Shown: positions 44,297-53,407, numbered from the stretch's first letter. The stretch is 64,000 nucleotides of DNA from an uncultured Cohaesibacter sp. (GCF_963667045.1 NZ_OY762934.1:372001-436000), one strand, 5' to 3'. Notes: generated from the sequence alone by a model not told the origin. Numbers and translations: made by a program.

Positions 44297-45600
44297 TGGG
44301 TAAACTAACTCTCTCTCTCATCGGCCTTCTGGCCCTGATACTCGGGGCTGGCGTCTGGGTCGGGCTGGGGCTTGTCGGCACTGGCATCGTGACGATGTCG
44401 ATTTTCAAATCAAGCTTCCCGATCACGAAATTGCTTGCCCAGCAAATCTGGAACTCCGCTGTCAGCATGGAAATGCTGGCTCTGCCGCTGTTCATCCTGA
44501 TGGCCGAAATCCTGTTCCGGACGCGCCTGTCCGAGGCTCTCTTCAGCGGCTTGGCGCCCTGGACCCGCCGTCTGCCGGGGAGAATGAGCCACATCACCGT
44601 TCTTGCCTGCACCCTGTTTGCCGCCGTTTCCGGTTCTTCTGCCGCAACAACTGCAACGGTTGGCCGCATTACGGCAACAGAGCTGCTCGGACGGGGGTAT
44701 GACCGCAAGATGGTGATCGGTAGCCTTGCCGGTGCCGGTACGCTCGGCTTTCTCATTCCGCCGTCCGTGATCATGATCATCTATGGCGTTCTGGCCGAAG
44801 AATCAATCCTGAAGCTGTTCATGGCGGGCATTGTCCCGGGCATCAGCCTTGCGGCGACCTACATGGCCTATCTGGCCATTCGCTCCACGATCAATCCCTC
44901 CATGGTTGGCGAAGCGACCCCTTCCACAAGCTGGAGCGAAAAGCTTGAAGCGCTGATGGGGTTGGGGCCAGTCCTGCTGCTCATCCTCTCGGTGATCGGT
45001 TCGATGTATGGCGGCATCGCCTCCCCAACCGAGGCAGCCGGTGTCGGGGTTGCCGGGTCAATCGTGATCGGCCTTCTGCAACGGTCCATCAATCTGAAGA
45101 ACCTTGCAGAAGCCGTCTTCCACGCAGCTCAGACCGTTTCGATGATTGGCCTGATCATTGTCGGAGCCATGTTCCTTTCGGTCTCATTGGGCTATCTGGG
45201 GTTGCCATCCTTCATTGCAGGTTTCATCCAGTCGCTCCAGCTTTCGCCGTTGGTACTGATCCTTGTTCTGCTGGTGTTCTATGCGATCCTTGGTTGCATC
45301 ATGGAAGGGATGTCTGCTATCGTCATGACGCTTCCCATCACTTTGCCTCTGGTGCTCGCTGCCGGATATGACAAGGTCTGGTATGGTGTCTTCCTGGTAT
45401 TGGTTGTCGAGATGGCTCAGATCACTCCGCCGGTTGGCTTCAATCTTATTGTCATTCAGCGTCTGACTGGCGACAAGATCGGAACGATCGCACGGGCGGC
45501 GATGCCATTTTTCCTGATTATGGCTGCCTTCGTGCTGATGATTGCAGTCTTTCCGGGCATCGTGACCTGGTTGCCTGACAGTCTTGCAGCTCGCAACTGA
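44296..45600 (+). CDS. dctM: TRAP transporter large permease
   Basis: 434 residues, about 12 hydrophobic helices. Family motifs PLFILMAEILFRTRLSEALFSGLAPW, SGSSAATTATVGRI, GFLIPPSVIMIIYG and ITPPVGFNLIVIQ are present. It forms the ion-driven translocation path for the solute delivered by DctP. Third gene of dctPQM, tightly coupled to dctQ. Confidence 0.93.
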   Translation: MGKLTLSLIGLLALILGAGVWVGLGLVGTGIVTMSIFKSSFPITKLLAQQIWNSAVSMEMLALPLFILMAEILFRTRLSEALFSGLAPWTRRLPGRMSHITVLACTLFAAVSGSSAATTATVGRITATELLGRGYDRKMVIGSLAGAGTLGFLIPPSVIMIIYGVLAEESILKLFMAGIVPGISLAATYMAYLAIRSTINPSMVGEATPSTSWSEKLEALMGLGPVLLLILSVIGSMYGGIASPTEAAGVGVAGSIVIGLLQRSINLKNLAEAVFHAAQTVSMIGLIIVGAMFLSVSLGYLGLPSFIAGFIQSLQLSPLVLILVLLVFYAILGCIMEGMSAIVMTLPITLPLVLAAGYDKVWYGVFLVLVVEMAQITPPVGFNLIVIQRLTGDKIGTIARAAMPFFLIMAAFVLMIAVFPGIVTWLPDSLAARN

Positions 45601-45718
45601 TGTGGTAGATAAGTCTGGTTGGCGCGGTTCTGGGATTGCGCCAATACTCTTGTTATCTGATAGTCATTGATCCCATGCTGGCACCAGAACGTGTCCGGCA
45701 AAGCAGAGAAAGGTATCC

Positions 45719-46366
45719 ATGTCCGAACCGCTCGCAAAACGTGCTTACACGCAAATCATCGAGATGATCTTCTCTGGCGAGTTGAAGGTCGGTGATGCCC
45801 TGCAGGAAGCGAAACTTGGCGAGCGTCTGGACATGTCGCGCACTCCGGTGCGTGAGGCAATCGATCGCATCAAGGTCGAGGGACTTGCAGTCAAAAGCGG
45901 CCGATTTCTTCGTGTACGCCTTCTGACAGCCGCAGAAGTTGAAGAGATTTTCCTTTTGAGACGCGAGTTGGAGGTCTATTCGGCTCGTATGGCCCTCAAA
46001 CTACCCAAAGAGCAGATTGAGTCCATGCGGACACGGATCGAAAGCCTGCTGCAGACCGGGCCGTCCATCGCAGACGAGCATTGGCAGGTGGATGAAGCCT
46101 TTCATGGCATGTTGACGGCCTCCACCCACAATCAGACCCTGATCTCGACGGTCAACGACTTGCGTTTGCGCACCTGCATTTTCGACCACACCCGCGTCCG
46201 CGGCCGCTTCCATAAGGGCAATCAGGAGCATCTGCGCATTCTTGATGCGCTTGCAGAGGGCCGAGAGGATAAGGTCATGGAGTTGATGGCCCAGCACATC
46301 GACAACGCAAAGGGGGCCATTCTGGAGCGTTTGGCAGGATTTGAGGTTTCTGGTTCCCTTTCCTGA
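45719..46366 (+). CDS. GntR/FCD-family regulator 1
   Basis: 215 residues: an N-terminal winged helix (LGERLDMSRTPVREAIDRIKVEGLAV, about 37-62) and an all-helical FCD effector domain with the metal-binding D-x-x-x-FH pattern (VDEAFHGML) and a later histidine in AQHIDNAK. Such regulators respond to small carboxylates or amino acids. It follows dctM by 118 nt and probably controls the surrounding catabolic genes. Confidence 0.9.
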   Translation: MSEPLAKRAYTQIIEMIFSGELKVGDALQEAKLGERLDMSRTPVREAIDRIKVEGLAVKSGRFLRVRLLTAAEVEEIFLLRRELEVYSARMALKLPKEQIESMRTRIESLLQTGPSIADEHWQVDEAFHGMLTASTHNQTLISTVNDLRLRTCIFDHTRVRGRFHKGNQEHLRILDALAEGREDKVMELMAQHIDNAKGAILERLAGFEVSGSLS

Positions 46367-46413
46367 CAACGTGCTTTATTACGCACAGGCCTTCGCCATC
46401 AGCAGCATGGCGT

Positions 46414-46435
46414 CAATTCTGATGCCCCTGTATGT
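46414..46435 (-). promoter_or_regulatory. Partial copy of the shared element before GntR regulator 2
   Basis: The minus strand reads ACATACAGG, GGCAT, then GAATTG, very like the core of the 32-bp element at 42564 but with small deletions. It lies 33-54 nt upstream of the regulator 2 start, where an autoregulatory operator would be expected. Confidence 0.4.
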
Positions 46436-46467
46436 ATGTAGCGAAGTAGACAATAACAGGCACGGGT

Positions 46468-47109
46468 ATGATTGAAAAAGAAACACTTGCGCAGCAGGCC
46501 TATAATGCGATCAAGCAGAAAATCCTGTCGCAGCACTATCAGCCCGAAGCCGTATTGACCGAGCGGGGGCTTGCTGCCGAGTTTGGCATTTCAAGAACAC
46601 CCCTCCGGTCTGCCATTTCACGCATCGAGAAAGAAGGCGTTGTCTACCGACTGGACAATGGCGCCCTGCTCGTGCGCCGTGTCTCGGTGGAACAGCTTCT
46701 TGAAATCGTGCAGGTACGCCGGATTCTCGAAGGGGCTGCGGCCGCCCGTGCGGCGACAAAGGGCATGACGAAGGCACTTGAGGCTTCCCGCGAGACGATG
46801 CGGGACTGTCTCCGGGAAGATAACAACATGGCCTTCGATGACTTCTGGCATCTGGATGATGCGTTTCACAACGCGGTTATCGACGCCGCAGGTTTGCCTA
46901 TCCTCGGCGGGCTCGTGCGTGAGTTCAGGGTGACTGCACGACGTTGTACGATCACGCGCGTCCACGATCAGTTTTCTGCTCAGGCAAAGGATCATCTGGG
47001 CGTGATCGACGCCATAGCGGAAGGCAATCCGGACAAGGCCCGTGCAGCCATGGAACATCACTTCGATAATGTCCGGATCCGGTTTCTGGACTGGCTGGCT
47101 CAGGTCTAA
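46468..47109 (+). CDS. GntR/FCD-family regulator 2
   Basis: 213 residues: winged helix LAAEFGISRTPLRSAISRIEKEGVVY (about 33-58) and FCD domain with LDDAFHNAVIDAAG and the later histidines AMEHHFDN. It is not a close copy of regulator 1. Two FCD regulators next to a TRAP operon suggest control by two different intermediates, or of two separate operons. It converges with the M24 hydrolase. Confidence 0.9.
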   Translation: MIEKETLAQQAYNAIKQKILSQHYQPEAVLTERGLAAEFGISRTPLRSAISRIEKEGVVYRLDNGALLVRRVSVEQLLEIVQVRRILEGAAAARAATKGMTKALEASRETMRDCLREDNNMAFDDFWHLDDAFHNAVIDAAGLPILGGLVREFRVTARRCTITRVHDQFSAQAKDHLGVIDAIAEGNPDKARAAMEHHFDNVRIRFLDWLAQV

Positions 47110-47120
47110 CAGAGGACGTT

Positions 47121-47142
47121 GCCCAACCGCGACCGGTTGGGC
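47121..47142. terminator. Hairpin between convergent genes
   Basis: GCCCAACC pairs perfectly with GGTTGGGC around 6 nt; no long T-run, so a moderate bidirectional terminator. Confidence 0.6.
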
Positions 47143-47153
47143 ATGGTTCGTTT

Positions 47154-48302
47154 CTATTTCACACAAATCTGGCGCGGCAGGTCTGACAGGATATCAATCC
47201 CGGTATTCGTGACAACCACGGTTTCCGAAGCGCCAACGGTCCAGTTGCCGTAGGACCGCAGTGTGGCGGGCAAGTGGAACACCATTCCGGGCTTGATTTC
47301 CTGATCGATGCCGGTGAAAAGGCTCAAAATACCCCCCTCGCCCCAATCAGGCGCAAAGGCAACGCCCATGGAATAGCCGATCCGCTTGCGGAAGGCTTCG
47401 GTGTAGCCGTGACCATCAATCACCTTCTGGGCGGCAAGGTGTGGTTCGGAACAGTGAGCCCCGGGACGCAAGACCTCAAGGGCACGCTCGAGAGCCAGCA
47501 GTGCGCACTCCATCATGCGCTGCGCCTCATCGCAAGGTTTGCCGATCCAGACCGTTCGCATCAAGGCCGAGTGATAGCGCAGATGACTGCCCGCCAACTC
47601 AAGGAAAACGGGGTCACCCTGTTCCAGCACGCGCCTGCGCCAGGTCATGTGGGGCAAGCCGCTGCGCGGACCGGAGGAAACCAGCGGTTCCATAGCCATG
47701 GTCTCCGACCCCAGACGAACAGCATTGGCCAGCATTGCCGCGGCAATCGCATTTTCATCAACTCCAGTGTCACAGGCGTCAATGCCTGCTGCGAGACCCG
47801 CTGCAGCGTAACGCGCTGCATGACGAATGGCTTCAAGCTCGGCAGGAGACTTGATCATGCGAAGCGGCGCAACGATCCCCGATCCATCACGGAGCTCTCC
47901 TGTCTTCAGAGATCCTTCAATCTGCCGGACCATTTTGGGAGAGACGAACCAGCCATCAAGCTCCATGGCAACCCGGTCATAGTTGCGGCTGGAAAGGATG
48001 GCATTGAGGGCGGCGGCTGGGTCTTCTCCATCCTGATAGGCGACGATGTCTTCAAGCCAGCAGTTGGCGACGGTCCCGGTAAACTCCAGCTGGCGCACGA
48101 GCAGCGTAGGTGCTCCTTCTGCGGGCAGAATGAGGAGCTGGAAAGCGAAGTAGCCGGCGGTCTGGCGTCCGGTCAACCAGTAGATGTTTTCCGGTCCTGT
48201 CACGAGGAGAACATCATGGCCAGCGGCAGCAACAGCGGCCTGTGCACGCGTCTGCCGTTCTGCAAATTCTTTGGCTGGAAAGGCTGCTTCGCGCCCCTGC
48301 AT
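47154..48302 (-). CDS. M24-family hydrolase of ectoine-hydrolase/creatinase type
   Basis: 382 residues from ATG 48302, chosen because FPAKEFAERQTRAQ is the usual family start; the frame is open to 48410. N-terminal creatinase-like domain about 1-155, pita-bread domain about 160-375. The metal-ligand aspartates of aminopeptidase P are missing: residues 235-250 read ELAGSHLRYHSALMRT, the second Asp position being alanine, and the HGIG histidine is replaced in GYSMGVAF. ELAG...RYH...RT is the pattern I associate with ectoine hydrolases (EutD/DoeA). A histidine in LPHMTW (H218) fits the creatinase catalytic His. So a metal-free ring or amide hydrolysis is likely, not peptidase action. It follows the M20 hydrolase gene. 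Confidence 0.75.
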   Translation of the reverse strand: MQGREAAFPAKEFAERQTRAQAAVAAAGHDVLLVTGPENIYWLTGRQTAGYFAFQLLILPAEGAPTLLVRQLEFTGTVANCWLEDIVAYQDGEDPAAALNAILSSRNYDRVAMELDGWFVSPKMVRQIEGSLKTGELRDGSGIVAPLRMIKSPAELEAIRHAARYAAAGLAAGIDACDTGVDENAIAAAMLANAVRLGSETMAMEPLVSSGPRSGLPHMTWRRRVLEQGDPVFLELAGSHLRYHSALMRTVWIGKPCDEAQRMMECALLALERALEVLRPGAHCSEPHLAAQKVIDGHGYTEAFRKRIGYSMGVAFAPDWGEGGILSLFTGIDQEIKPGMVFHLPATLRSYGNWTVGASETVVVTNTGIDILSDLPRQICVK

Positions 48303-48432
48303 AATTTTTACTTGGTCTGTCAAGATGGTTGCCTGCGAATGGTTCGTGTCTTGCAAATAAGGGCAAGATTTCTTAGGTGTTTCATTTCTCATGGAAGGAG
48401 GGCCGAACAAGATCGGTTTCCCTCATGCAATC

Positions 48433-49665
48433 CTAGCTCCACGCCTTGTGAACGACGCTCACAGCGGTCACCAGATCTTCCGGATCCATGGCTTCATCGG
48501 GATTGTGGCTGCCATTCCAGTTGCGGATGAACACCATCAGCGAGTCCCAACCGGCCAAGGCAAAGGCGGCTGCGTCATGTCCGCCGCCGGAGCGCATGCG
48601 GCGTGGAGCCAGTCCTTGCGCCTTGGCTGCTTCCTCGACTTTGTCGCCAAGGCTCTGTGACAGGGCGGTTGGCATGCTGCGCGATTGCGTCCCCAATTTG
48701 AAGGTAACCCCGCGCTTCTTTTCAATGGCTGCGATTTCGTCCTTGAGCAAAGCATCAGCGCGGTCCAGAACCGCCACGTCATCGCTACGCAAGTCGATGC
48801 AGAATTCCAAGCGTCCGGGCACCTTGGCAAAGGCATGTTCCGGGGTGGCGGCATCAATGCGCCCGACAGTAACAGAAAGGTCTGCGCCCTCTTCCAGAAG
48901 ATTGCCCCAATGCTCATCCATCTTGACGATGAGATCAGCCAGAGCAAAGACAACGTCAGACCGGGTGTTGCGCGGCGCGCCGCCGGAATGGGCCCACTCC
49001 CCCTCGATCACGGCTTCGCGGTAACGCAATCCGCCACGGATCGCATTGACGATACCAAAGGGTTCATTTGCATCGTCCAGAACAGGGCCCTGCTCGATGT
49101 GAAATTCGATGAACTGAGCCGGTTCCAGCCCGGCTCCCTTCAATACAGAACTCGGGTCTCCCCCCAACTCGCGCATGTGGTCAGCCAGTGTGCGGCCGGT
49201 GTCGGACCGTGTGGCCTCCAGATCTTTCGGATCCAGACGGCCAAGAAGGCCGCGAGACCCGATGAAGGAAACCGGGAACCAGACGCTTTCCTCTGCCCGC
49301 GTGACCGTAACGACAATGTCGGTTTTGGGCTTCTGGCCGCTCTTGACGAATGCTGCAACCAGCGCCAAGGCGCCGGCAACGCCCGCCTGTCCGTCATAGG
49401 CACCGCCCATGGGGACCGTATCAAGATGCGAGCCGATATAGAGCGGTGTTGCCTCCCGGTCGATACCCGGCAGTCTGGCGAACAGATTGAGACCGGCATC
49501 ACGGGTGACTGTCATGCCAAGGGATTCGGCTTCTTCAATGACGATGTCGTGGGCCTTGCTCTCCAGCTCGCTGTAGGAAGGACGCGTAAAGCCGGGGCCG
49601 GGATCGGAAATGGCGTTTATCCGGTTTAGCAGGCGGTTGACAGTTTCTCGAATGACGTCGTTCAT
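48433..49665 (-). CDS. M20-family amidohydrolase (N-carbamoyl-amino-acid hydrolase / allantoate amidohydrolase type)
   Basis: 410 residues. Dinuclear zinc site: H80 in GSHLDTVPMGGAYDG (with D91), the Glu pair in RAEESVWF, histidine in EFHIEQGPVLD and a late histidine in NGSHNPDEAM. A dimerisation lid follows GEWAHSGGAPRNTRSD. The family cleaves N-carbamoyl or N-acyl amides of amino acids and ureido acids. It could remove an acyl or carbamoyl group from the product of the M24 hydrolase. The start overlaps the end of the hydroxyacid dehydrogenase gene by 4 nt. Confidence 0.85.
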   Translation of the reverse strand: MNDVIRETVNRLLNRINAISDPGPGFTRPSYSELESKAHDIVIEEAESLGMTVTRDAGLNLFARLPGIDREATPLYIGSHLDTVPMGGAYDGQAGVAGALALVAAFVKSGQKPKTDIVVTVTRAEESVWFPVSFIGSRGLLGRLDPKDLEATRSDTGRTLADHMRELGGDPSSVLKGAGLEPAQFIEFHIEQGPVLDDANEPFGIVNAIRGGLRYREAVIEGEWAHSGGAPRNTRSDVVFALADLIVKMDEHWGNLLEEGADLSVTVGRIDAATPEHAFAKVPGRLEFCIDLRSDDVAVLDRADALLKDEIAAIEKKRGVTFKLGTQSRSMPTALSQSLGDKVEEAAKAQGLAPRRMRSGGGHDAAAFALAGWDSLMVFIRNWNGSHNPDEAMDPEDLVTAVSVVHKAWS

Positions 49666-50609
49666 TGCGCTTCTCTTCCGGGGTCGTTGAGGGCGGTTTC
49701 CGGTCGTTCACCGGACAGGGCCTTCAAAAGATGCCCAACAGCGCCCACGGCCACCCGCTTCATGGCCTCTGTGGTTGCCCCACCAAGGTGAGGAGTAAAG
49801 ATGACATGGCCAGTTTCGGCCAGCGGGCCAGTCGGGGCATCATGCGAATAGACATCAAGCGCAGCGGCGGCAATCTGACCTGACAGAATGGCTTCTGCCA
49901 GATCCTCCTCGTTGACCAAGCCCGCACGGGCGGTGTTGATCAAGACCGCACCGGGCTTGGTGATATCCAGCGTTTCACGCCGGATCATATGGCGGGTTTC
50001 CGGGCGCATGGGCGTGTGCAGGGAAATCACGTCGGCTCTTTTGAGGCCATCCTCAAGACTGTTGACACGCTCGAATCCATCGACCTCGGGTGCGCGAGGC
50101 GAATAGACAAGAACATGCACATTGAAGGCTGATTTCAACATGTGGCCGAGCCCGCGCCCGATGGATCCCCAGCCGACGATCAGGGCGGTCTTGCCTGTCA
50201 GTTCAGTGTAGGTTTCACGCTCACGGAACCCCTTTTCCCCGGCTCGTTCGCTGCGATCGGCTTCGGGAATATGGCGCATGGCGGCTAGGATGAGGCCTAC
50301 GGCAAGTTCTGAGACCGAACGGGCATTCTGGCCCGGTGTGTTGCAGACAAGGATGCCGCGAGCGGTTGCCGCTTCCTTGTCCACGGCATCATGCCCGGCT
50401 CCGTGAACAACGATGACCCTGAGTTTGTCGCTTGCCGCACAGGCTTTTGCGGAGAAGCCCGCGTCGCGGGTGATGACGGCATCACAGCCGGGTATCATTC
50501 CGGCCACTGTCTGCATATCTGGCGACGGGCAGACAACAGGCTCTATGCCTGCTTCACGAAGCATGGCATGGCCGACCTCGTGCATCGGCTGAACTATAAG
50601 GCATTTCAT
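49662..50609 (-). CDS. D-2-hydroxyacid dehydrogenase (SerA-like)
   Basis: 315 residues. Catalytic Arg/Glu/His set in NTARAGLVNEEDL, ALDVYSHDAP and TPHLGG; NAD loop ALIVGWGSIGRGLGHML. No ACT domain, so not a full-length regulated phosphoglycerate dehydrogenase. It reduces a 2-oxo acid or oxidises a D-2-hydroxy acid. Position in the operon suggests it handles a deaminated product of one of the aminotransferases. Confidence 0.88.
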   Translation of the reverse strand: MKCLIVQPMHEVGHAMLREAGIEPVVCPSPDMQTVAGMIPGCDAVITRDAGFSAKACAASDKLRVIVVHGAGHDAVDKEAATARGILVCNTPGQNARSVSELAVGLILAAMRHIPEADRSERAGEKGFRERETYTELTGKTALIVGWGSIGRGLGHMLKSAFNVHVLVYSPRAPEVDGFERVNSLEDGLKRADVISLHTPMRPETRHMIRRETLDITKPGAVLINTARAGLVNEEDLAEAILSGQIAAAALDVYSHDAPTGPLAETGHVIFTPHLGGATTEAMKRVAVGAVGHLLKALSGERPETALNDPGREAQ

Positions 50610-50693
50610 TTTCTTGTTTTTGTTCCCATTATTCTATGGCAGGCTGCGGGTTCGATTGAACAAATCTGCGGGGATTGTCGGATCGCCTTGATA

Positions 50694-51641
50694 TCAGGCC
50701 TGATCTGTTTTGGGCACGATGTCGGCCAATTGGTTCCTGATGGTCTGCCGGTCAGCTATCAATAGCTCTTCGGCCAGCTCTGCGGTGATACGGACGAAGC
50801 GGACCGGGGCGCCGGTTGGTGTTTGCGCCAATTTCGGCAGGTCAACCGTGGCAATCGTTGCGATTTTGGGATAACCGCCAGTGGTTTGCCGTTCGGCCAT
50901 CAGCACCAGCGGCAGACCGGACCCCGGCACCTGAATGGAGCCGAAAACGGTGCCGTCAGAGACGATGTCGTGCCCACCGGCCGCATTGATCTCAGGCCCT
51001 TCCAGCGCCTGGGCCATACGGTCTCGCTTGGCGGAAACATGATAAGGGTTGCCCAGAAATATCTGCCAGTTATCCGCATCGAAATAGTCCGCCTGCGGGC
51101 CGGGCACGACACGGATGACATCGCCATGGAACGAACGTTTCTGCGTTACGGTCATCAGCGGCGCTGGGGCTGCTTCACCGATCTCAAGGATATCATCTTT
51201 CCTCAGGCATCGCCCATCCAGCCCGCCGAGCGCTGTGCGGATGTGGGTTGAACGGGACCCGAGTGTCTTGGGCACATTGATCCCGCCGGAGATGGCGAGA
51301 TAGCCCCAGACGGCTCCCTTGATGCTGCCAATCGACAACAGGTCGCCGGGGTTCAGCCAATGGCTTTCCCAGGGGGCGACGGAAACAGCATTGATCTTGA
51401 CGTCGATCTCTCCGCCGGTAACAGCAATGCGCGCCGGTTCGGAGACGGCGAGCGTTCCGCCAAACATGGCAAATTCGATGGTGCTGCACTCATCGGAATT
51501 GCCAACCAGCGCATTGGCGAGGCGCATGGATGGCGCATCCATTGGGCCACAGCGCGATACACCGGCATGGAGCATGCCTTTGCGACCGAGATCCTGCACC
51601 GTCATCATTGGGCCGGCATTCTTGATTTGCAGAATGGTCAT
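50694..51641 (-). CDS. pxpC: 5-oxoprolinase subunit C (carboxyltransferase-like)
   Basis: 315 residues from ATG 51641. It opens with IKNAGPMMTVQDLGRKG and carries GVSRCGPMDAPSMRLANALVGN, WGYLAISGGINVP, LGSRSTHIRTALGG and QTTGGYPKIATI, the KipA/PxpC (biotin-dependent carboxyltransferase-like) family. With PxpA and PxpB it forms the ATP-dependent enzyme that opens 5-oxoproline to glutamate. Its start overlaps the pxpB stop by 4 nt. Confidence 0.92.
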   Translation of the reverse strand: MTILQIKNAGPMMTVQDLGRKGMLHAGVSRCGPMDAPSMRLANALVGNSDECSTIEFAMFGGTLAVSEPARIAVTGGEIDVKINAVSVAPWESHWLNPGDLLSIGSIKGAVWGYLAISGGINVPKTLGSRSTHIRTALGGLDGRCLRKDDILEIGEAAPAPLMTVTQKRSFHGDVIRVVPGPQADYFDADNWQIFLGNPYHVSAKRDRMAQALEGPEINAAGGHDIVSDGTVFGSIQVPGSGLPLVLMAERQTTGGYPKIATIATVDLPKLAQTPTGAPVRFVRITAELAEELLIADRQTIRNQLADIVPKTDQA

Positions 51642-52411
51642 AGGATATTGGCCTCCACGCTGACGTCTCCCCGCGCAACAGCGGCATCCAGTTCCAATGC
51701 TTCTTCGCGCTCGACGGGACGGAATTTTACCACGTCCCCTGCCCGAAGCATGAAGGGTTCGGCGCGATTTGGATCGAACAGTTTCAATGGGGTACGGCCA
51801 AGGAATAACCAACCGCTCGGGCCAGCAAGGGAGTTGATGTTTCCCTGCTTGCCGCCGATGCCAATCGATCCGGCCACGATATGTTGCCGGGGAACTTTGC
51901 GCCTCGGCGTGTGCAAGATTTCCGGCACGCCGCCCAGATAGGCAAAGCCGGGTGCAAAGCCGATCATGTAAACGCGATAGTCAGCAGACGAATGAATGGC
52001 AATCACCTCTTCCGGCGTGATTCCCTTCATTTTTGCCATTTCATCCAGATCCAGCCCCGCTTCATGGCCATAAAGCACCGGAATGGAGAATGTACGCTGC
52101 AACTTGACGGAAACGACAAGCGAATGTAGGCGGCTTTGCAACGCTTCGATCAGCTTCTGTCCGCGAATGATGCATGGATCATACAGCACTAAAAGAGAAC
52201 GATAGGTCGGGACCACCTCTTCGATTCCGTCAATCGGCCGTTTATCAAGACTATCAGCCAGTGCGATCACGCGCTGGTTGGCTGTTTCATCAATTTCACT
52301 GGCCAGTTCAACAGCAATCGCGCTGTCGCCGCAATGCAGGAAGCGTGCTGGTGGTTGTCCTTGTTGCTCTTGGAAGGCGGAGCCTTTGCGCAGTCCTTTT
52401 AGGAATTTCAA
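51638..52411 (-). CDS. pxpB: 5-oxoprolinase subunit B (KipI-like)
   Basis: 257 residues if it starts at the TTG at 52411 (GCGGAAAA upstream; no ATG is available before the conserved RFLHCGDSAIAVEL). Family segments VVPTYRSLLVLYDP, IPVLYGHEAGLDLDEMA, YMIGFAPGFAYLGG and GPSGWLFLGRTP are present. Partner of PxpC and of PxpA, which is encoded divergently 200 nt away. The 32-bp shared element lies 24 nt upstream. Confidence 0.92.
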   Translation of the reverse strand: MKFLKGLRKGSAFQEQQGQPPARFLHCGDSAIAVELASEIDETANQRVIALADSLDKRPIDGIEEVVPTYRSLLVLYDPCIIRGQKLIEALQSRLHSLVVSVKLQRTFSIPVLYGHEAGLDLDEMAKMKGITPEEVIAIHSSADYRVYMIGFAPGFAYLGGVPEILHTPRRKVPRQHIVAGSIGIGGKQGNINSLAGPSGWLFLGRTPLKLFDPNRAEPFMLRAGDVVKFRPVEREEALELDAAVARGDVSVEANIL

Positions 52412-52435
52412 TTTTGTTTTCCGCGTTATTATGCA

Positions 52436-52467
52436 CTTGCCATTTCAGTATACCAATTGTATGTCAA
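52436..52467 (-). promoter_or_regulatory. Shared 32-bp element, copy B (pxpB operon)
   Basis: On the minus strand it begins TTGACATACA, followed by TGG, ATAC, GAAAT and GCAAG in the same spacing as copy A at 42564-42595. Placed 24 nt before the pxpB start codon. The match suggests that the TRAP and pxpBC operons answer to one regulator. Confidence 0.65.
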
Positions 52468-52633
52468 GAGTAAATATCAAATAGTCACCCCATGGGAATG
52501 TGCCTTCGGTGTGTTGATTATGCGCGTGTTCTGCTCCTTTCATTTGATGTCCGGAAAGCGGAAATGTGCTGTATTCGCGATCTGAAAGCCTGCACCAATG
52601 GTCAAGATTTCCAGCATGGTGAAAGGACGAGAC

Positions 52634-53407
52634 ATGACAACAATCGATCTCAACTGCGATTTGGGAGAAAGCTTCGGAGCCTATACGATCGGCGACGATG
52701 CTGCGATGTTCGAGCTGATCAACACGGCAAATATCGCCTGCGGGTTTCATGCTGGCGATCCTGTCGTCATCCGTGGCACCATTCTGGCGGCGAAGGCAAA
52801 GGGCGTTTCAATCGGTGCCCACCCGTCCTTTATGGATCTCTATGGCTTTGGTCGTCGCCGGATCTATGGCGAACGCCCCGAAGATCTGGAAGCGCAACTG
52901 ATTTACCAGATTGCCGCCGTTCAGGGCATGTCGGAAGCTCTGGGCTGGCCGATCACCCACGTAAAGACCCACGGCTCGCTGGGCAACATTGCGGCGGAAG
53001 ACGCCGGGCTCGCCAAGGTTTGTGCCTCGGCCATCAAGGCGGTGGACCCGTCCCTTACCTTCGTGACACTGCCCTATTCGGAAACCATGAAGGCTGCCGA
53101 GGTTGCTGGTCTTGATGTCGCCTGTGAGGTCTTTGCAGACAGAAGCTATAACGACAATGGCTTGCTGACATCGCGCCAGAAGGAAGGAGCCGTCATTCAT
53201 GATCTCAGGCAGAGCACTGATCAGGTTCTCAGCATGGTCAAGGATGGCTTCATTCCCACCGTCGGCGGAAAGAAGCTGGCGGTAGAGGCTGCCACGGTTT
53301 GCATTCATGGTGACACCCCGGGGGCCGTTGCTGTCGCCCGCGCCTTGCGCGCATCGCTGGCCGATGAAGGCATCAGCTTTGCTCCGTTCAAATCCCCCAA
53401 GCCCTGA
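52634..53407 (+). CDS. pxpA: 5-oxoprolinase subunit A (LamB/YcsF family)
   Basis: 257 residues from ATG 52634 with AAAGGA upstream. DLNCDLGESFGAYTIGDD, NIACGFHAGDP, GAHPSFMDLYGFGRR and THVKTHGSL are the family landmarks, with the acidic and histidine residues expected for the catalytic site. It completes the PxpABC 5-oxoprolinase. It is transcribed away from pxpBC, with the class IV aminotransferase gene following. Confidence 0.93.
   Translation: MTTIDLNCDLGESFGAYTIGDDAAMFELINTANIACGFHAGDPVVIRGTILAAKAKGVSIGAHPSFMDLYGFGRRRIYGERPEDLEAQLIYQIAAVQGMSEALGWPITHVKTHGSLGNIAAEDAGLAKVCASAIKAVDPSLTFVTLPYSETMKAAEVAGLDVACEVFADRSYNDNGLLTSRQKEGAVIHDLRQSTDQVLSMVKDGFIPTVGGKKLAVEAATVCIHGDTPGAVAVARALRASLADEGISFAPFKSPKP

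Noticed and set aside
47154-48302. Xaa-Pro aminopeptidase
   Set aside because: The metal ligands of the peptidase group are replaced, as in creatinase and ectoine hydrolase.
51638-52411. KipI-type inhibitor of a sporulation kinase
   Set aside because: All three oxoprolinase subunits are encoded together, so PxpB is the better name; the organism shows no sign of sporulation.
52492-53115. Alternative 207-codon frame overlapping the start of pxpA
   Set aside because: Lies in another phase of the clear pxpA gene and has no family features.
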